This document shows positions 48,741 to 59,863 of a DNA stretch of 64,000 nucleotides, piece after piece. The notes under the pieces were generated by a model. The model made no database searches and was not told the origin of the DNA. It was given only the letters and a program-made list of their open reading frames with translations. The first letter of the stretch is position 1. Every line of letters begins with the position of its first letter. The DNA is from Paramacrobiotus metropolitanus. Lineage: Eukaryota > Tardigrada > Eutardigrada > Parachela > Macrobiotidae. The stretch spans positions 310,001-374,000 of the forward strand of contig NW_026570271.1 in the NCBI RefSeq assembly GCF_019649055.1. The letters are read 5' to 3'. The translations under genes were made by a program, and so were the position numbers.

Positions 48741-49101
48741 TTTATTACTCATCCCTACATTAAAAAAAATTTTAATGCCGAAGTAGGTATGCCGTAACAT
48801 GGCATTCAAAAAAATTTTAGCCATGTTGTCGGTAGTCAAAAGACTTCAGAATTCACAAGTACAAGTTTCTTGGGCATAATAGAGGTTAAGGTAGAGGATT
48901 TACATATACTAGTACAAAATTTTTTAGGGGAATTTAGTTTTTTAGCACTACAGTGTGGAAGAAATTGGAGAGGTTAGCTATCTATCCTCACTGTCAGAAA
49001 TCTGTATCATATCTTTTTGTTGTATACGGTTCAGCCCACGGATTACCCACCTATTAGCCAGGGTCAAAAATAGGGACAGAAAATTAAAGGGAGGGATGTT
49101 T

Positions 49102-49282
49102 CTAAACGCCGCTTCGATTTTCTTCGATCTTTAAATGCACCAACTGATGGGACTGCAAGTGCGCTGATTGGATAAAACCCATCTTGCAGATTTCGCAGAT
49201 CCACCTGCGGTTACCCTGGTGTGCATCGATGTGAGCCTTTAAGGTGCCTGCTTGTGTAAATTTCTTCGAACAAATTCCACAA
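49102..49282 (-). CDS. Last exon with two classical C2H2 zinc fingers
   Basis: After an acceptor (TTATTGTTAG) the minus strand encodes CGICSKKFTQAGTLKAHIDA-H, linker QGNRRW, and CEICKMGFIQSAHLQSHQLV-H, then ends at TAG. Both fingers have C-x2-C-x12-H-x3-H with the usual Phe and Leu. This differs in type from the U1-like fingers of the two-exon family. Upstream exons are not identified. It lies inside foldback element A and may be a captured fragment. DNA binding is the normal role of such fingers. Confidence 0.7.
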
Positions 49283-49519
49283 CTAACAATAAAAAAATCA
49301 TTGCATTTTAATGTGACCACTAAGTAGCCATTTACCTGGGTTATGTAGCCCTAACATAGCATTTCGCTTGTATAAACTCGGATCACTTACGAATATGGTT
49401 TGTATCCAGCCCGCGCATTTGTATTTTTTTCGCTGATTTAATGCGATAGAAATTACGGGACAAGCTTGTACATTTAAACACTTACCGGAAGCTTATTTCA
49501 CTCCAAACTCCCCAGTCGT

Positions 49520-49745
49520 ATGTTGCGCTCACAATTAATGGATTTTCGTGAACGCAGACAAATCACTTGGCCACAGAATGTCATTAAACAACGACAAAAT
49601 GCTTGGGGGTACGCAAAAGCGAAGGTTTTTGTCCACGTTCCCAAACTGGTGTATGATCCCGGATCACTTCCCTTGAAGCATTGTCCTAGTGCGGCGGTTG
49701 CCGTAACTAAGCAGCTAAAAATGCGGCTGTTGGCCCACATTTGCA
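49520..49745 (+). CDS. Possible exon, unknown product
   Basis: The plus-strand frame starts MLRSQLMDFRERRQITWPQN and continues with a mixed, protein-like composition to a possible donor near 49745 (GGC/GTAAAT). No known domain. The opposite strand is also open for 80 codons, so the coding strand is uncertain. Confidence 0.25.
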
Positions 49746-50107
49746 GGCGTAAATCGCAGTGTGGTACAAATTATTTTTTCACGTACAGAGCATGCATGTT
49801 AGGTATGCTGAATAGCGTGTGTGCATAATTTACTGTAAGATGAATTGTAGTCTGCTTTTTTATGCGCTAATGACAGTAGCAAAAAACTTCCAATTCCTGT
49901 TTTATTTCATATCAACAAAAAGGGACGAGCAAAATGCATACTACAGCTGCAGATTAATTTCGAACATAAAATTAAAAAACAACATTAACACCGTTCATGG
50001 GGTCATGTAAGTCGCACCGCCTCGCAAGCCCAGAAAAATGCACCGTATAGGTTAACAAACGTTCACACTCGAAACAGTTAAGCGGTATTTAATTTAACAC
50101 AAGTATG

Positions 50108-52208
50108 TCAAGGGATAAATTTAACCGAATGCATGTTACCGTCTCGCAAGGTCCCTTGCGATTGGTAGTTAATAACATGTTGACCCATTTTTGCCGGTTT
50201 GCGGGTTTTAAATTTACATCCTGTACAATATAGAAAATTACCGGTGGCAGACAGTTGTTCATGGTCTTTTTCAGTCGGATGCAACAAGAATGCTTCCTCT
50301 TCATCCCAGGAGAGGCGGCAAAATTGGAACTGATATCTTGCACTGTGGCCGCTTATGGACGGATTTCTTAACGGATGCAAAAGTGGTTCCGAAGCGTTGA
50401 ACACGGATTCTTCCGGCCAAATGCGGTCCCGGCTTCTGCCTTCAGTGATTGGTTGATGTTGTTCATTTTGAACAGGGGAATCTTGGAATTCAATGTCAAT
50501 TTTGCCGTCGGCTTCCGGAATTTTTATATGATTTTTGGGCGCTAAATTAGAGACATCTCTTGTATATATGAATGTGTTATTCTTGCTCAATTAATTCATC
50601 TACAATGCAACAGGAAACAAATCTATATCAAGTTTGTTCCTGTAAAGCTTCCATCGTCTGCAGAATCCTGCGCAATTATATTCTCAAGATTTGAGATTTA
50701 CGAAGTAATTTAAGCCCGAAACAAAATCTGCGGTTCTGAATCCAAATTCTGAATAAGTGGGATCAGGTTTTTAGTTTTATGAGGAACACGCAAACGGCAT
50801 TTTGCATTACGAAGTGGTTCTACAAAAATGAATATGAATTTTCATCGTCATGAAATGAAATTCAGCATGTACAAGCCCGTCCGGATGATGAGCACGATAG
50901 AGAACAGTGAAAAATGTAAATTCATGGGTTACGCCAAACAAGATACTACGCAACGCCACGCCAAACTGTTCCACCACGTAACATGCGTTTGGCTGGCTGG
51001 TGGCCTGGTGCACGCCATATATTTCAATAGTTATAATCGATGTTGCCTGGCGGAAGGTGGTCAGAAAACGGTCGGTACAGTAAGGGACGATCTAACTGCG
51101 GAGCGCATTTACGCATTGTGGCAAACGTAGTGCAGTGGCCATCGCGCTAAGCGCTAACATCGCGCTTAATTTGCGTTAGCTGTACCTTTACGTGCTCATC
51201 ATCCGGACGGGCTTGTACACCGCATGATCATCCCGCCAAACGTGAAAACTAAAGAATGCATCATTTGACTTTTACACTGTACAGTCAATAATATTGTGTC
51301 AGTGAATAACATACGCGTTACATAATAACAGCGGGCGACTTGTAAAGAAAAAGGTTGAAATGAATTGTTGGGTAATGGGTACTGATCATAAGACTAGCAT
51401 CGTTTATAATCGGGTACGTATTTTCGGCCATTATGTGAAAATATAAAGAAATTTTAACATTACTGAACGTACCACTCCGGTCTTTTGCAGTTCCGGTTTC
51501 AGCCGTATAACGCCCCGTTTCCTCGCCATCCGGCACATCGCTGATAATATCCCCAGCAGTGCGTGATCCTTCCCTGGAACTGGGCCTACTCGCACCTCCT
51601 GCGGCTTCAACAGCCGGGCGTCCGATCCATGGATCCCTCCATTTTCTGCGACGCGACCATTTATTTCGTTTCTTGATATTATCGTTTTGGCTTGCAGAAT
51701 CCAGTAGGAATGTTCTCGGTGGAGGTGCATCCAAAGTTAAACCGGCATCTTGGATTATCTTATCCACCCTATAAGTTGTAGCTTAAATAAACTTTTATCA
51801 CACGACAGGACGTCTTCCCGGCTAAAATAAATGGGGAACAACCGGTCGCAACACGTCGTACCTCTTTCTTCTCCCTTTTCGAAATTTTCCCGTCCGTCCA
51901 GCTGCGCACAGTAATCGTTTGAGATGGTAGAGGGACAGATTCGTCTTCTGCAGAATATAGGAGAGAGTGAAGCCATTGTCGTATAAATGCAGTATTTCCT
52001 GTCGTTCTGCCGGGGTGAGGTTGTAAATATCCCATGCATGGAGATCGGTAGTTGTTTTCTCTAACACGCTCGGGTAATTTTGGGGGCCCGACGTCGAGAA
52101 GGCTTGACCGGAGGGTAGCAGAATTGCTTCAGAGCGGCCGTCGGCGTTCAAAAGATTGTCCCGTTGGGGTTCGGCATTTCTTGGAATATCAGCCAGATCG
52201 GGCGGCAT
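50108..52208 (-). pseudogene. HTH/zinc-finger family, unit 5, broken
   Basis: Exon 1 (52208-51473) and exon 2 (50541-50108) keep the family's phase-1 junction (AGTG/GTACGT; CTAATTTAG). The first HTH is intact (EILHLYDNGFTLSYILQKTN). The second HTH region (about 51770-51835) has four in-frame stops, although alignment with unit 4 stays in register (RPVV-x-LF, then stops, then DKIIQDAGL). In exon 2 the first zinc Cys is replaced (YQFQFCRLSW for YQCQICRLSW), and GRH has become GQH. Farther upstream, about 52260-52370, a decayed N-terminal block (MCCAEKGANY; KFEGRQF-stop) matches unit 3. The gene lies within foldback element A and is clearly non-functional. Confidence 0.8.
50869..51218. mobile_element. 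350-bp MITE with 27-bp perfect terminal inverted repeats
   Basis: GTACAAGCCCGTCCGGATGA (27 nt in all, 50869-50895) is exactly complementary to 51192-51218. It sits in the intron of unit 5. No coding capacity. A flanking duplication was not recognised. Confidence 0.8.
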
Positions 52209-53097
52209 TATTTTGCACCTGGTCGCATGTACTTATTTACAAAACGGAAAATGGATCTTACGTATGCAGTAGATTATTTTCAGAATTGGCGTCCCTCGAA
52301 CTTCGTTGTTGCTGTTAGGCAGATGTTGTCTGGACAGTAATTTGCGCCTTTCTCAGCACAGCACATATTGGTCCCGCAGCATGCGCAACCTAATTATATG
52401 TACTAGGGCTCCCAAGTACTGAAATGCTTTTTCCATTCCTTTCTTTAGCGCTGATCTCCAAGATAGGTGGACAGAAGAAGGCCGCGGATCAAAATTGAAT
52501 TCACTTAATTACACTCAGGAACGCCATGAATTAAGTCTGCAAGGAACAAATGCTGTAAAATAATAATGATAGCAAATTAGCGTTATGGCCGTTTAACGAA
52601 TATTTACACTACTAATACCGAGAATAATATGGTCATCTAACAGCCACCAACATCTCAGAACAGCCGGCATGCTTTCTTGCCTGTTATTATTTGACAGTTG
52701 ACATCACTTGTCCGAGTGCTTCGTAAAATTAAGGTAACTGCGCCTATTAAACTTCAAATGCTTAAAACCCTGCAGCACTACGTCTACCTCGTACAATGTA
52801 CACCAAAGGAAAAAGCTTAACTTTTATTCCACCACCATGATAGCTGCACTCCCAACAACTGTGCCGTTTCCACACAGTTGCATCAACTTATATATCACAT
52901 CAATATGCATACTCGCATAACGCAATCATGTTCACATACAGCCACAAAACTATAAAAACACATGCGCCAATCTGGCCACGGCACATCTCACACATCCGTT
53001 CCTGCAGGCCAGGTTAGTCTTGCTTCCCTCTCATTCCCACTTGACCATCGGTCACAAGCACTCATGCATATCCAGATTCAGATCTATATTGCCACGA

Positions 53098-53244
53098 ATG
53101 GGATACACCAGAGCCGGCAAACCAGAAAAGACTGACCAAAACCAATATTATATTCTGAAAGCCCGTAGTCGAAAACCCGGCCAGATAGTATTCATTTCTT
53201 TCAAAACCTCTCCCGCTTCGAACGCCGAAGCGGAAGAGTTTTGA
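53098..53244 (+). CDS. 48-codon frame in the right arm of element A
   Basis: Counterpart of 48155-48301, reading MGYTRAGKPEKTDQNQYYIL and ending NAEAEEF-stop. Conservation between the arms is much stronger here than in adjacent arm sequence. Confidence 0.35.
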   Translation: MGYTRAGKPEKTDQNQYYILKARSRKPGQIVFISFKTSPASNAEAEEF

Positions 53245-53494
53245 CTACCTTCACCAAATGTATGTAACTAAATTATTATAATAAAAATTATCGTCGTGGT
53301 ATTTTTAAACAGACAGTGTTGCCACGTAAACCAACTAAAATAGAGTTAAAAAAATGAAAGTATTTTCCACTTATTAAAATATCAGAATGAATTTAATTAG
53401 TACACCGTTATTACGACAAGAACGACTACATATTATCTAACGTTGTCATCGAGGACGATTTCTAAACAAGTGTCGGCCGAGCAGCTATCGCTGC

Positions 53495-53800
53495 ACGATC
53501 ACTACTGCAATTGTATGTTAAAGTTAAATCAGTGATAGATCGAACTACCGCCACTGTTCAGTGCACAAACCCGATAGTTCAGAAAGTGACCGAAATACCA
53601 CCATATTCTAGTTACAATAGCCCGCTAAGCCAGTGAGTGACCGAACTACCACTACGGATAGCTATGTGAGCGGCTGACCGAGCTGTCATTACTGTCCGAT
53701 GCACACAGCCCGGTAAGCGAGCGGGTGACCGAGCTGTCACTACTGTAAAGTGTACCAAGCGCGTTAGGGAGCGAGTGACTGAGCTACCACTACTGTCCGT
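53495..53800 (+). repeat. 51-bp satellite array S2
   Basis: Opposite orientation to S1 (GAGCGGGTGACCGAGCTGTC). More diverged at its left end. Forms the outer part of the right arm of element A. Confidence 0.8.
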
Positions 53801-53841
53801 GTGTAGCCGGCAAGAATGTTAACGTGTTCACGGTTCACGCT

Positions 53842-56800
53842 GTGACCATATTTGACGGGCGAAAATGCTTGTGAGCATTTCTGACAGGCGAAAATGCTCA
53901 CGAATTATATCATGCAGACTACTCTGTATTTGCAGGTTTTTAATGCAAAACGACTGAAACATCATACTTCAAAACGGATTGTCAATATCAGTTTCCGCTG
54001 ATAAAAAACTTCGCTGAGAAAACAAATTATGATAAATGTCCCGGCAATGGAGCTAAGTGCTTGTACATCTACTGACACTCGCTCCTTTCGCCCACGAAAG
54101 CACAATGTCTTGTACTGCTTTCTGTCAGGCTGTACCCAACAAATGCCTATATTGGATTAAAAACATTTTCCTGTTTGAAAATTGGTTAAAGAAATCATTG
54201 AAAGTTTGACGAAGAACGACTAAACAGGTTTTCATTAAAAAACGTCTCTGTACATTTTTATCACTCGCAGTAAAATTGCCAGAAAGGGAAGTAAAAATCT
54301 ATTTTTTTCACACAAATAGCCGTTTAATTTAAATTTGTCTATATGGTAATTTACATTTCCTGTATTTTAGCAAGCTGATGTTGCGCACACGAAAGGTTTC
54401 GAGAGACCAGTATAAAAATGTCCTTTGGTTGCAGTATAGTTTTATCACATCATTCGGTTGCAAAATATTTTGTCACAGTGCAAGTAACTATTATACCGGC
54501 CATTTTTATACATACACAGCATGGGAATTCATACCTGTACACTTTTATATGAACTGCTAGTTTTCTTTCAGTTTTTCATGTTATTCTGTACCTATACAGA
54601 ACGCGCTGCGCTCCAATCTCGGCATTGTGGACTTTTGTACAACACATAAAGCAGATGTTGCTTGTTTATTACGCGCGAGTTTAAGGACAGTACACAGACC
54701 GCCCGCACTAGGCGTCGGCTTCTTTGACATCAAAGAAACCGACGTCTAGTGCGGGCGGTCCAGGGGAATTTACTGTCCCTTAAACTCGCGCGGGTACAGT
54801 ACTTTGGATAACCAACGCATAACGTACAGATATTCTGATATATGTATTATGTAAACATTGATAACGTACAGATAACGTAACGATTAACGTACGGATATTC
54901 TGATATAGGTAAGTTTATACATCATATTTGTGAGTACGGACGCCGGGCAGGGATGCTCACGTTCTAAGATCTCTGTGGTAATCGGATACCGGTGACATTT
55001 GCCGCTCTTGTATGCAAATCAGACGCGCTTTCACTCTTCATAGCTACATGCAGGCGGTTCATATTATATACACTCGTGAACACGGGAGCCGGGCAGGGAT
55101 ATTCACACATCGTGAACACAATTGTGAACATACTGTAATTTACGAGCGGCAATATTACCGTTTTAAAAATCAAAAGCCGATTACCGTAGCAATAATCATT
55201 TTTGTACATGTAGTTTAAGATTATGGCCCCAAGTTGCATTTTTACTTATAGTAATTTTACCTCTGTATTTATTATCCACTAGAAACCACTTTGTATTGTT
55301 ACGAGTATGGTAACTTGCAAAACATACAAGTTGTTTATTTGCGCAGCGGATTACTGTGGATCTCCACTTCCAGAGTTATAAAGCAACCACACCGTCTTTA
55401 CATGTTCATTCATCCACTATCTTAACAAATGAACTGACAAAAATCCACGGGCAGAGAGCATCTGATTGAATACAGAGCCGCCAGAATCCCAGTCTGTTGA
55501 AAGCACATGATGGTCTTAAATAGCAAAGTGGAATCTTTCCTTACATAATTACATGTATATAATGCCGCGATAAATAGATAAATGGGGAATACGGGAGAGA
55601 GAAATTGTCAATTGTTGATGGTGGTTTGTGATAGTCTGCCGTGGTGCCGTGTCCATTCCATCGCGAATGCTCTTCTACATCTACGTACAGTAACCGGGTG
55701 TCCATAACGCACAACTATTCAGTGTCGCGGCATAACTGCGCTAAACATAACGACTTAATATATAACGCATCATTTTTTCGTGCGCTTATAATTTTTTTGC
55801 AGTCACGTAATTTGACAGCTAATGTACGTTTTTTTACTTAGAATTATTAATCATTTTAATTTTTTTGGTAATGATGTAATAAATTTAGGCTAACTAGCAC
55901 AATAAGGTTTCAATGCCAACTGCCGTCCGGTTATTCTATGTAAACGTCAATGTTTATCAACGATTTCTAATTACTCGTATTTTCTACGTGCTTAGCGTAA
56001 GCATTTATAAATGCTCACAAACGTGAACATCGCCGCCGGCGCCGGGCACCCATGTTCATGAAACATGTGAAACGTATAAATCAGGCTGTAAGAATATTTC
56101 GCGCACATTTACTTGAAATTTTTCTTCTGGGCCCACCAAGTCACTTGTTTGCTTAATTTATGATTTGGCAGCCAAATAATTTGAATTTTTTGAAAAAATT
56201 GCCTAGCATGTAACTATCATATTTTGTAGAGGTATGACAATTGAACATTAACAGATACTTTGAACCCATTGGTGTGCACCGGATAAAGCAAAATTTTTTT
56301 ATTTTCATCCATTCTTGCAGCGAGGGTAAGTATGGAGAATTCTAAATTAAAAATTGGTAACTAGCACTCTTTTAAAGCTTTTGCAAGTTTAATGAAATTT
56401 TCGAATTTATTTCTAGGGGTGAAAAACGTGAGCATCCGCGCCCGGCACGCGTGCTCACAAACGTGAACATCCCTGCCCGGCTCCCGTGTTCACGAGTGTA
56501 ATGCGAACCGCCCGCATGCCGCCATTTACAGTAAGTATAATAGCAGCGCGTATGATACGACAGCGGTTAATATCAGCGGTATCCAGTTACTGCAGAGTTG
56601 CAAACGTGAGCATCTCTGCTTGGCAGTGACGACACCCATGCTCATTATTGCAATAAAGAATGGCAATAAACATTCAGTAATCAACGGCTAATTTTTTGCT
56701 CGCAAAATCACCTACACATAGTGATAAAATTAACACGAGTATTTTTCGGAAACAAACAATATCCCCATTTCGCATTATTGCGAAATGGGATATTGCACAA

Positions 56801-57172
56801 GAGGGACTGCCGGGCAGGGACGCTTCTGTCGGATGTAGTAAAGCCTTCATACAAACGCATAACTGTGTGGTCCTGCGGCAATTATCAAATTTTAGTTCAC
56901 TACATTTGCGCTGCCATACAGAAATTGGTTTAAAAAATGAAATAGAAAAATTGCCAGAATTCGAAGAAGAACAGTTTTTGTGTGAGAAGCGTTGTATTTT
57001 CCAACCAATTCAAGCCATACTTTGCGTACGGAGAATATAGCAATATGAAATATTCCATTTCAGCTAGGATGCAGAGGAAATTAACATGTAAAATGCATTA
57101 TAATATCATTTGTGAGCATTTTCGCCCGTCAAAAATGCTCACAAGCATTTTCGCCCGGCAAATATGCTCACA
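53842..57172. repeat. Family of 31-nt hairpins
   Basis: At least seven imperfect palindromes of exactly 31 nt, with tips GTGARCAT and ATGYTCAC and a centre near GCCCGGC or its complement. Positions: 53871-53901, 54930-54960, 55076-55106, 56428-56458, 56463-56493, 57112-57142, and 57142-57172 (one weak tip). Looser versions lie at 53842, 56023-56059 and 56606-56645. Tips co-vary (GAGCAT with ATGCTC, GAACA with TGTTC), which argues for selection or replication as hairpins. Confidence 0.75.
54672..54792. mobile_element. 121-bp hairpin element
   Basis: The arms pair CGCGCGAGTTTAAGGACAGT with its complement, then GACCGCCCGCACTA and CCGACG blocks around a GACATCAAAG centre. The right arm has a few extra nucleotides. 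No coding capacity. Confidence 0.85.
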
Positions 57173-57216
57173 GCGTGAACTGTGAACATGTGAACATTCT
57201 TGCCGGCTACATCCGT

Positions 57217-57310
57217 GCACACAGCCCAGGAGGTGAGCGGGTGACCGAGCTGTCACTACTGTCCACTGTACAAAGCGCGTTAGGGAGCGAGTGACTGAGC
57301 TATCACTACA
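57217..57310 (+). repeat. 51-bp satellite array S3
   Basis: Two units in the same orientation as S2, immediately after element C. Confidence 0.75.
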
Positions 57311-57319
57311 TTCTAGTTA

Positions 57320-57500
57320 CAACGAGCAGGACGCGGGACCAAAGACTTAAAAGATCTTCAGTGACCAAAGGCTTAAAAGGCTTTCAGTGACCAAACGTTT
57401 AATCAGGCGGGTACTGCACGCGTGGCTTCCGGTGACCAAAGGCTTAAAAGATCGCGTAGCGCACGCGTGCCTTCGGTGAACAAAGGTTTAAAATTAAAAG
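57320..57500. repeat. GTGACCAAAGGCTTAAAAG repeats
   Basis: Four to five imperfect copies of GTGACCAAAGGCTTAAAAG, interspersed with GCACGCGTG-containing spacers. Confidence 0.65.
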
Positions 57501-57590
57501 GTGGGTGCTGCAAAGTTTGTTAAGGTAATTAAAGTTATCGGGTTTGTTAAAGCACTAACGTTTTGAAGCTTAGTAAGGAGTAAAAATGAA

Positions 57591-59217
57591 GGCCAAGGTC
57601 AAAAAGAGGAAGGAATAAATAAAGGAAGGAATGTTTTTTGGTCAAAAAGAGGAAGGAATAAATGAAGGAAGGAAATTCAGTGGTCAAAAAGAGGAAGGAA
57701 TAATTAAAGGAAGGAATATTTTTTGGTCAAAAAGGGGAAGGAAATTTCGGTGGTCAAAAAAGGATGGTCAGAAAAAGGAAGCAAATTTGTGTGCGGTGAA
57801 AAAATAGGATGCAGAAAACACACAGAGTTTTTTTAAATGTTTTTTTTTAGTTTTTTTAAAGCTTTTACTAATTAAATAGCATTTATTTAGTTTTATTTAG
57901 TAGCACATCACTAAATTGTTTTCACGATCCACGAGGGTAGCTCCTGTGTCGGCTCTTTTTTAACGGCATGGTCCGCTAAAGCCGATGCCGGTGCTGATCT
58001 ATTGAATTATTCGAGCAACTCATTAGATGACGCTGTTTTAAGTACAAAATAACGGCATTAATACACATACATAATTTGTGTTTGAAGTCCCCGGTATCTT
58101 AACATAAACCGTAACTATATTATGGTAAAAAAAGGATAATAATAAAGCAATATTAATCAGCTGCATAATAAAAACTACATAGTGTTGTAAAATGAAAAAG
58201 TGCATATCATTATGTACATGCTGGAACCATACTTGTACTTTGTGGGCATTGTTACGGATGCATCACTTACCTGTTAGCTTCGCTCAACGTTGGTGCCGGT
58301 GTCCCTTTATTATAATCGTAAGGATATGTTCCTATGTACTCAACGTCATCATCGGGAGCAACAATCTTAGAAGATTCCATAGTGGGTACTAATTAGTATT
58401 TGCATCTGCGTCAAATGAATTATCGGTTTTTTTGCGAGTATTTCCGTAAATCCACGCACGATCCACGAGTTCGCTACAGGTACGCAAGACTAAGCCATTA
58501 TGCTGCACTTCGGTAAGATGAGTGAAGGAAGAATAACCCTGGCCAACATGGCAAACTTTCTTAACCAGTAATACCCACTCTACCACTGAGATTTCATTGC
58601 AGTATGTAGAAAAAGCAGACGCCTTACTTCTACTGATAAGTCACGTATCATTACATGAACGCAGACTCGGAGACTATCAAATCATTTACCCGCCAAAACG
58701 GTGCAGGCGTTTTCTATGTTGTGTGTGATTTACATTGTAAATGAGGAATGGTAATGTCGAGCCGGATTTAATTTTTTGAATGTGGGCTGCCCAGTCGGAC
58801 TGCCTTGCCCAGTGGTACTGTATTTCTACAAAATGCAGTAAACCGGCAGCCTACATACGATGATCGTCGCTGCCACATAAGAACATTTAAAAAAACTCTG
58901 TGCGTTTTCTGCTTCCTATTTTTTCACCGCACACAAATTTGCTTCCTTTTTCTGACCATCCTTTTTTGACCACCGAAATTTCCTTCCTCTTTTTGACCAA
59001 AAAATATTCCTTCCTTTAATTATTCCTTCCTCTTTTTGACCACTGAATTTCCTTCCTTCATTTATTCCTTCCTCTTTTTGACCAAAAAACATTCCTTCCT
59101 TTATTTATTCCTTCCTCTTTTTGACCACTGAATTTCCTTCCTTCATTTATTCCTTCCTCTTTTTGACCAAAAAACATTCCTTCCTTTATTTATTCCTTCC
59201 TCTTTTTGACCTTGGCC
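57591..59217. mobile_element. Foldback-like element E
   Basis: The left arm (57591-57840) and right arm (58883-59217) are inverted copies made of GGTCAAAAAGAGGAAGGAAT units alternating with GAAGGAAGGAAATTCAGT. The right arm has more units. The inner ends match as CAGAGTTTTTTTAAATGT. Tandem repeats inside inverted arms are the hallmark of foldback elements. The 1-kb interior carries a small two-exon gene. Satellites S3 and S4 lie outside both ends. Confidence 0.85.
57911..58380 (-). CDS. Small two-exon gene inside element E, unknown product
   Basis: Exon 1 (58380-58271) starts MESSKIVAPDDDVEYIG and ends AACAG/GTAAGT in phase 2. Exon 2 (57998-57911) follows a TTCAATAG acceptor with a matching 1-nt phase, reads SAPASALADHAVKKEPTQEL and ends at TAG. 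The product is 65 residues. It is acidic at the N-terminus and carries VKKE, which fits a SUMO-acceptor consensus. No family is recognised. A further frame just upstream on the same strand (58586-58389, GQGYSSFTHLTEVQHNGLVL) may belong to a longer gene. It is probably cargo of the element; too short for a transposase. Confidence 0.45.
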
Positions 59218-59234
59218 AAAATGAATGTAGAAAA

Positions 59235-59440
59235 ATGTCCGTGCACCCAACCCAGGAGGTGAGCGGGTGACCGAGCTGTCACTACTGCAAAGCGTACAAA
59301 GCCCGTTAGGGAACGAGTGACTGAGCTACCACTACTGTCCATGCACATAGCCCAGGAGGTGAGCGGGTGACCGAGCTGTTACTGTTGCCCATTGTACAAG
59401 AATGACCGAACTAGCAGTCTACCACTGTAGTCCAGTTGAC
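59235..59440 (+). repeat. 51-bp satellite array S4
   Basis: Units GAGCGGGTGACCGAGCTGTC alternate with GAACGAGTGACTGAGCTACC, in the same orientation as S2 and S3. Confidence 0.8.
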
Positions 59441-59539
59441 AGAGCCAAATGGCACGAATAAAAACGATTATATAATTAAAAAACAGAAATTCGAATCGAC
59501 CGCCCATAAACCACAAGAAACGCGGAGGCGAAGCCGAGG

Positions 59540-59715
59540 TGACCGAACTACCACTACTATCCCGTGCACAGAGCCCGCTAGGTAAGCGAGTGCACAGAGC
59601 CCGGTAGGTGAGCGGGTGACCTAGGTACCACTGCTGTCCGGCGCAAGAAGCCCGGTAGGTGAGCGGGTGACCGTGATGTCACTAACGAGATGTCACTAGC
59701 GTACAAAGCCCGTTA
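59540..59715 (+). repeat. 51-bp satellite array S4b
   Basis: Continues directly after the inverted tip motif at 59511-59539, in the same orientation as S4. Confidence 0.75.
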
Positions 59716-59863
59716 GAGAACGAAAAACAGCCTCGGCTTCGCCTCCGCGTTTCTTGTGGTCCACGGACCACGGCCACTTTATTTAATTTTGAATGAATAT
59801 TTATTGGTATACATCTATATTTCGTCGAAAAATGTTCGATAGGTACAAGTATACCACAACAGG

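Larger units (their letters stand above)
47636..53800. mobile_element. Foldback-like element A
   Basis: The left arm (satellite S1, then unique arm sequence to about 48321) and the right arm (about 53076-53490, then satellite S2) are inverted copies of about 700 bp. Both arms include TTGTCATCGAGGAC-like, GTGAAGGTAGTCAAAACTC and CCGGCTCTGGTGTATCCCAT blocks. The 4.7-kb interior contains a CCGATCCGAA minisatellite, a C2H2 exon, the broken unit 5 and a small MITE. Target duplications cannot be defined because satellites form both ends. Confidence 0.75.
53803..57210. mobile_element. Inverted-repeat element C
   Basis: The left end begins GTAGCCGGCAAGAATGTTAA and the right end is its complement, CATTCTTGCCGGCTAC. 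The arms (about 120 bp) are built of 31-nt hairpin units. Satellite arrays S2 and S3 abut both outer ends. The interior holds a second inverted pair (54930-55106 against 56428-56520), a small hairpin element at 54672-54792, and no recognised gene. Confidence 0.7.
47360..59539. mobile_element. Composite foldback complex, outer inverted repeat
   Basis: A 29-nt block (CCTCGGCTTCGCC ... TTCTTGTGG) at 47360-47388 is present as an exact reverse complement at 59511-59539. Between them lie 51-bp satellite arrays in opposite orientations and three further inverted-repeat elements, listed separately. The whole resembles nested insertions into one ancestral foldback element. No transposase is recognised. 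Confidence 0.6.

Noticed and set aside
57112-57294. 60-codon plus frame ending in ERVTELSLLS
   Set aside because: It is a read through a hairpin repeat and the 51-bp satellite, not an independent gene.
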